From NCBI GenBank assembly GCA_017466325.1, contig JAFTUK010000037.1, positions 42,374 to 106,373 of the forward strand: DNA of 64,000 nt. The letters run 5' to 3'. Shown here piece after piece: positions 59,854 to 64,000 of this stretch. The notes under the pieces are model-generated. The model worked only from the letters and a program-made list of their open reading frames with translations. It did no database searches and had not been told where the DNA came from. Each line of letters begins with the position of its first letter. Position 1 is the stretch's first letter. Position numbers and translations under genes: made by a program. This DNA is from Bacteroidaceae bacterium. GTDB taxonomy: Bacteria; Bacteroidota; Bacteroidia; Bacteroidales; Bacteroidaceae.

Positions 59854-62800
59854 ATGCGAATAAGTAACTTCTCAGTCCTTCTCACTGCCTGTATTCTGCT
59901 TATTATAGGCATTGCTCTCACACCATTAATCGATGTGGGGGCAAAGCCTCGTCCACGACAAGGACATGAACTATGGATAACCTATAGTTGGAACGGTGCG
60001 TCAGCAAAGGTAATAGAGCAAAACGTGACAGCACCAATAGAGGGCATGATGGTGTCCGTACGCGGTGTGGAAAATGTGGAATCGGAATCCCGGTTCGGAA
60101 ATGGATGGGTAAAAGTCACTTTAAAACCTGATGTAAAGGTCTTTGCAGTAAGATTCGAAATAGCTTCGTTGTTGAGGCAATTACGAAACAAATTGCCAGA
60201 TGGTGTCAGTACTCCTACATTGTCGGGAGGTAACATTGTTAACAATACACGAAAACAGAATGACGAGACTGTTCATCTTCTATCCTACACCATTAGCAGC
60301 AAATTAAATTCCGCGCAGTTGCAGGACTATGTGCAGAAAAATGTACAACCTACTCTGCAGCAAAATGAACATGTCAAATGGGTAACCGTGTCGGGAGGTG
60401 TGGGACGTTACCTGGAAGTATCATATGACCCCTTGCTATTGCAAGCGTGTGGTCTCAACTCGTCTGATATTGACAATGGACTTAAGTCTTTTATCGGACG
60501 TAACGAGATTGTTGGCGACGTAATACATGATAGTGCGCGTGTCACGTTAAGGTTGGCCACTGAGAATTTCAAACGTCCTTTGGAACAGATGCCCATTAAG
60601 AGCAAAGATGGACATATTACCTATATGGGGAACTTAGCTCAATATGAGTACCGCAACTATGAACCTTCTTCCTATTATCGCATAAACGGTAATGAGACAG
60701 TGAGCTTGAATATCTACGTAAATGCCAATGCTAATCTCATCAAATTAGCCCAAAAATTGCGTGAACAGATAAATAAGATGCAGCCCAAACTGCAACATGA
60801 GGTGAAGTTAGAACTCCAACATGATTCATCTGAGGAACAACAAGGTGAGCTTAATAGACTAATCACCCGTAGCCTAATGTCATTGATGATACTTTTGGTA
60901 TTCGTGTTCATGGTGCGACCAGGATGGAAATATGTCAGCATCGTTGCCATTACTTTGGCCGTATGTCTTGCAGTTGCAATAATATGCTATTATCTGTTCA
61001 ACTTGCGTCTACATGTCTTCTCTATCGCTGGTATCACTGTGTCATTGGGGTTGATTATAGATGCCTCTATCGTGATGATAGACCACTATAGCTATTATCG
61101 CAACCGTAAGGTATTTATGGCTATTTTGGCTGCACTTCTTACTACGATAGGCACGTTGGTAGTAATTCTGTTTGCTCCAGAAAATTTAAAGCATGATCTG
61201 TACGACTTTGCATGGATTATCATAATCAATCTGACAGTGGCTCTGTTCGTAGCCATAGCTTTTGTGCCAGCCTTAGTAGACTGCATGCAATTCCGCACCA
61301 ATTGTTCCACTCACATTTTCTCACGTCAACAGCGATTCTTGGCATATTGGACAGGCCTCTACGCCAAATATATTAAACTTCCTATAAGATGGTCGCGTAA
61401 GAAACGTATACTTATCTATTCTCTACTTTTGTTGCTTTACATAGGATCCTTCGGTGGATCTGCCTACCTGTTCTCTAAATCCATGGATGGTGCATCTTGG
61501 CCTCGTGAAGAAGAGGAGATGAAACTATATGTAAGAGCACAGATGCCTTTAGGGGGTACAGCCACACAATTAAACGCCAAGGTAAAGGTATTAGAGGAAA
61601 TGCTAATGGGCGAGAAGGACATTAAGCGTTTTGAGACATGGGTGAACAACAATGGTGCCAATATCACGATTCAATTTAGTCCAGAAGCCCTACATACATC
61701 TGCACCATATCAAGTGGAGAACCGTGTTATAGGGCGAGTCATAGGTATTGGCGGTGCTGATTGGAGTACGTATGGAGTCAGTCAGCGTGGATTCAGCAAC
61801 TCGCTTAACTTACAATACCGTTCTAATCGTATAGAACTGACTGGTTACAACTACGACCGCCTTTATCGCTATGCACAGGATCTTTGTGATTTGTTAACCC
61901 AAAATCCCCGTGCTGTGGACGTAACAATAGTGACTCCAGGACATGAGAATCAGGAGGATGAATATTATGTGCGCTACAATTGGGATAGATTGAGACTACT
62001 TAACATTACGCCAGAACAAATTCACTCGGCAGTAAACGATCTACTACAGACATGGAATTTCGGTCGATACGACCCACTTAATACCAACATCATCATCAAG
62101 TCCACGCGACGCGATACGCACGATGTGTGGCATCTATTCAACTCCTACGTGAAGATTGGTGACAAGGACATTCGTCTAAACGAGGTAATGGATATTCAGC
62201 AACGTGAAGCCAAAAACGTAATTCCACGACGTAATCAAGAATATGTATTGCGCGTGGAGTTCAATATCCTTGGTTCCTATATTTATACCAGCAACTATAT
62301 TAAGGAGGTGACGGAAAAGATGGAAAAACGTCTGCCAGTAGGATTTCGCTGCATGCGTCCACAATGGACAGACCGTCCTACAGCCATGGAACAATACTGG
62401 TTGATAGCACTCTGTATTCTCATTACATATTGGTTAATGACCATACTCTTTGAGAGTCTTTGGCGTCCTCTTGCCATGTTGCTTGCTCTCATGCCATTCA
62501 CGCTTACTGTTGTTTTCCTTGCGTTCTATCTTGTTGGTATACCATTTGGTACAGGTGGACTTGCTGCACTGGTGCTTCTGTGCGGATTAGTCATCAACGC
62601 CGCCATTTATATAATGTCTCAATACGATTTGATTCGTAAAAACAATACTGTAAGCCCGTTTCGTGCCTATTTGCAGGCTTACAATCACAAAATTGTTCCA
62701 GTCATACTGACAATCCTTTCAACAGTATTATCGCTCATCCCCTTCCTGCTAGACGGTAGTGAAAACCGTTTTTGGTATACCTTTGCTATCACCATTATTG

Positions 62801-62868
62801 TTGGTTTGACGGCCTCACTATTCGCCTTAGTGTTTATAATGCCATGGTGGGTGAGATTTAAAAGATGA
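59854..62868 (+). CDS. RND-family efflux pump subunit 2 (AcrB/MdtC-like)
   Basis: The 1004-residue protein has the same topology as subunit 1 but only low similarity, and starts 9 bp after it, so it is likely a heteromeric partner, as in MdtBC. In TM4 the motif is GLIIDASIVMID, again with one Asp. The C-terminus ends close to RFKR. Two different RND pumps in one operon suggest a heterotrimer with asymmetric function. Confidence 0.85.
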   Translation: MRISNFSVLLTACILLIIGIALTPLIDVGAKPRPRQGHELWITYSWNGASAKVIEQNVTAPIEGMMVSVRGVENVESESRFGNGWVKVTLKPDVKVFAVRFEIASLLRQLRNKLPDGVSTPTLSGGNIVNNTRKQNDETVHLLSYTISSKLNSAQLQDYVQKNVQPTLQQNEHVKWVTVSGGVGRYLEVSYDPLLLQACGLNSSDIDNGLKSFIGRNEIVGDVIHDSARVTLRLATENFKRPLEQMPIKSKDGHITYMGNLAQYEYRNYEPSSYYRINGNETVSLNIYVNANANLIKLAQKLREQINKMQPKLQHEVKLELQHDSSEEQQGELNRLITRSLMSLMILLVFVFMVRPGWKYVSIVAITLAVCLAVAIICYYLFNLRLHVFSIAGITVSLGLIIDASIVMIDHYSYYRNRKVFMAILAALLTTIGTLVVILFAPENLKHDLYDFAWIIIINLTVALFVAIAFVPALVDCMQFRTNCSTHIFSRQQRFLAYWTGLYAKYIKLPIRWSRKKRILIYSLLLLLYIGSFGGSAYLFSKSMDGASWPREEEEMKLYVRAQMPLGGTATQLNAKVKVLEEMLMGEKDIKRFETWVNNNGANITIQFSPEALHTSAPYQVENRVIGRVIGIGGADWSTYGVSQRGFSNSLNLQYRSNRIELTGYNYDRLYRYAQDLCDLLTQNPRAVDVTIVTPGHENQEDEYYVRYNWDRLRLLNITPEQIHSAVNDLLQTWNFGRYDPLNTNIIIKSTRRDTHDVWHLFNSYVKIGDKDIRLNEVMDIQQREAKNVIPRRNQEYVLRVEFNILGSYIYTSNYIKEVTEKMEKRLPVGFRCMRPQWTDRPTAMEQYWLIALCILITYWLMTILFESLWRPLAMLLALMPFTLTVVFLAFYLVGIPFGTGGLAALVLLCGLVINAAIYIMSQYDLIRKNNTVSPFRAYLQAYNHKIVPVILTILSTVLSLIPFLLDGSENRFWYTFAITIIVGLTASLFALVFIMPWWVRFKR

Positions 62869-63093
62869 GCTTGCTGATAATAAAATATAGTTATACGAAG
62901 TTATATGATAGAAAAATAAATGAATTCACAACATCATCATAATAATAATTTAAGAAGTACTAATATATGTAGGTTCACTTAAACAATATATATATGAACG
63001 ACACGTTTATATACAGAGAGATTTTATAATTAGATAAATCAAAATTACTAATGTACTAGTTGCTTAACAAAAATATATGATATATGATAGATT

Positions 63094-63327
63094 TTAAGAA
63101 AGTAAGACCTTGTACAAATCCACTACTAACGGCTGCTCCATGTCATTCTTGCTGTCCCATGTCACCTTGCCGGCCTGAGCGTCATCTACGATTGCATACT
63201 CTTCTTTGTCCTTTTCCGTGAGAGCGACCTTCTTAATAATCTCACGCTTCAAGTTGTATTCCATGAATGAGTTCTGCGCTGGCAGAAGTTGTGGAATGTA
63301 AATTCTGTCCTTAATGTGTAGTTCCAT
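63094..63327 (-). CDS. Small prophage-type hypothetical protein, possibly truncated
   Basis: The 77-residue protein starts MELHIKDRIYIPQLLPAQ, a pattern seen in short Bacteroides prophage proteins of unknown function. The C-terminus (VVDLYKVLLS) is abrupt, and an overlapping frame fragment lies upstream, so it may be a relic. The 225-bp gap to its left is AT-rich with no gene. Function unknown. Confidence 0.4.
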   Translation of the reverse strand: MELHIKDRIYIPQLLPAQNSFMEYNLKREIIKKVALTEKDKEEYAIVDDAQAGKVTWDSKNDMEQPLVVDLYKVLLS

Positions 63328-63575
63328 ATTGTTTGTCTTTTTATCGTTTTAATAAGAATAGGAAAGCTGGAATGGTTGGGTTTACAAAACTGCTTCATTT
63401 TTACATCGCGGCCCTCATAAACTTGATTAGAACCTATTCTTGATGATGTTGCTATTCTTCTCAAAAGAGGTGAATATAGTGCTAATCTTGGTGTTCTTGA
63501 GTGTGTTAAACTTGAAAATCAACTCAAAAGTGAAACAAAAAGTGAAAATGATGACAATTTTTGAGGGATATGTAT

Positions 63576-63583
63576 TATCTTTG
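63576..63583 (+). promoter_or_regulatory. -7 box of the last gene
   Basis: TATCTTTG matches TAnnTTTG, 18 bp upstream of the start at 63602. No convincing -33 element at 19-21 nt spacing. Confidence 0.45.
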
Positions 63584-63601
63584 CAAAAGAAATGAGTTGG
63601 T

Positions 63602-63988
63602 ATGTTTAGTAAAATTACAGCTTGGTTTGCAGTTAATGCGTTGCTACCTATAATTGTTCCTGTCCTATTCCTTGCTATTGTGTCTTGGTTTGGAGAAGGA
63701 AGATTTCCTTTTGTGCATTTGTTTACAGACTTGATCAATTCTGGTTTTTATATATTCTCGGCAGCTACTCTTATATTCAGTTTATATGAAGAGTATAGGA
63801 TTTGTGAACAATGTATTAAACCTGGGATGCAGACTATATTGGTTTTATTAATGATTGCCTCCTTGTTTATGTTTTATAAAATACAGACAGAGACGGATAG
63901 TTATGTTAAAGGACACCAATTACAATTTTATATTGTCTGGGGATTTACTGCGTTATTTGCTGGAATTGTAAAATATAAAATATTATGA
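63602..63988 (+). CDS. Small multi-span membrane protein of unknown function
   Basis: The 128-residue protein has four predicted spans (about residues 12-30, 45-60, 75-93 and 105-123) and no signal peptide. The loop after the second span has the cysteines YRICEQCIKPG. No family was recognised, and there are no co-directional neighbours in the window that indicate a role. Confidence 0.55.
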   Translation: MFSKITAWFAVNALLPIIVPVLFLAIVSWFGEGRFPFVHLFTDLINSGFYIFSAATLIFSLYEEYRICEQCIKPGMQTILVLLMIASLFMFYKIQTETDSYVKGHQLQFYIVWGFTALFAGIVKYKIL

Positions 63989-64000
63989 TATAAAAAACAA

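Noticed and set aside
63249-63464. 71-codon minus-strand ORF upstream of the small prophage-type gene
   Set aside because: It overlaps the start of that gene in another frame; a fragment of a decayed gene is possible but cannot be supported.

Overview
The window looks like chromosome from a Bacteroidales bacterium (Bacteroides/Prevotella-type gut commensal). This rests on family content: DUF4468 and DUF3244 proteins, Porin_10-type porin, 6-bladed beta-propeller lipoproteins, NVEALA-type peptides, BspA-like leucine-rich repeats and many lipoboxes. It is also supported by repeated matches to the Bacteroidetes promoter pattern (TTTG, about 19-21 nt, TAnnTTTG). Genus cannot be assigned from the sequence alone. 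No rRNA, tRNA or CRISPR array was recognised.

Region 1 (1-25.9 kb, GC-rich, housekeeping). On the minus strand a Tat export unit (tatC cut by the window edge, tatA) follows a Tat-type aldo/keto reductase lipoprotein and a membrane polyferredoxin, which suggests an exported electron-transfer module; ribE lies upstream. On the plus strand are a TolC-MacA-MacB-like efflux operon, a DUF4468 protein, a porin, a Gfo/Idh/MocA oxidoreductase, a P-type calcium ATPase with a CNNM/CorC-like partner, an FMN reductase, an exported M3 dipeptidase and a Y-family DNA polymerase. Intergenic DNA here carries 9-bp-period repeat arrays.

Region 2 (about 25.9-38.2 kb, AT-rich, mobile). The YolD-like partner gene of the Y-family polymerase loses its expected 3' half where an AT-rich element begins. 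The element has a HTH protein, a primase-helicase, an iteron/palindrome region that could be a replication origin, a Panacea-type toxin-antitoxin pair with a palindromic operator, a candidate small RNA, and a packaging set (ClpP-like protease, capsid protein, phosphoribosyltransferase, large terminase). No portal, tail, lysis or integrase gene is visible, so it resembles a capsid-encoding satellite or a prophage remnant.

Region 3 (38.4-39.75 kb). A tight three-gene operon encodes a HEPN-like protein, an unknown protein and a SecB-like chaperone. This is a candidate toxin-antitoxin-chaperone cassette of unusual composition.

Region 4 (39.9-62.9 kb). This is a large same-strand cluster: a membrane-anchored TPR regulator, a DUF3244 protein, a transglutaminase-like lipoprotein, a thioredoxin-like lipoprotein (plus a decayed duplicate), three NVEALA-type secreted peptides with a conserved leader and unrelated Cys-rich C-termini, and three beta-propeller lipoproteins. 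It also has an S26 signal peptidase, an O-antigen-ligase-like membrane protein, a MauE-type redox membrane protein, and a complete TolC-HlyD-RND-RND export system. Together these suggest production, oxidative folding, processing and export of small cysteine-rich peptides. This is the best candidate in the window for an under-described biological system.

The right edge (62.9-64 kb) holds a possible prophage-relic ORF and a small membrane protein.
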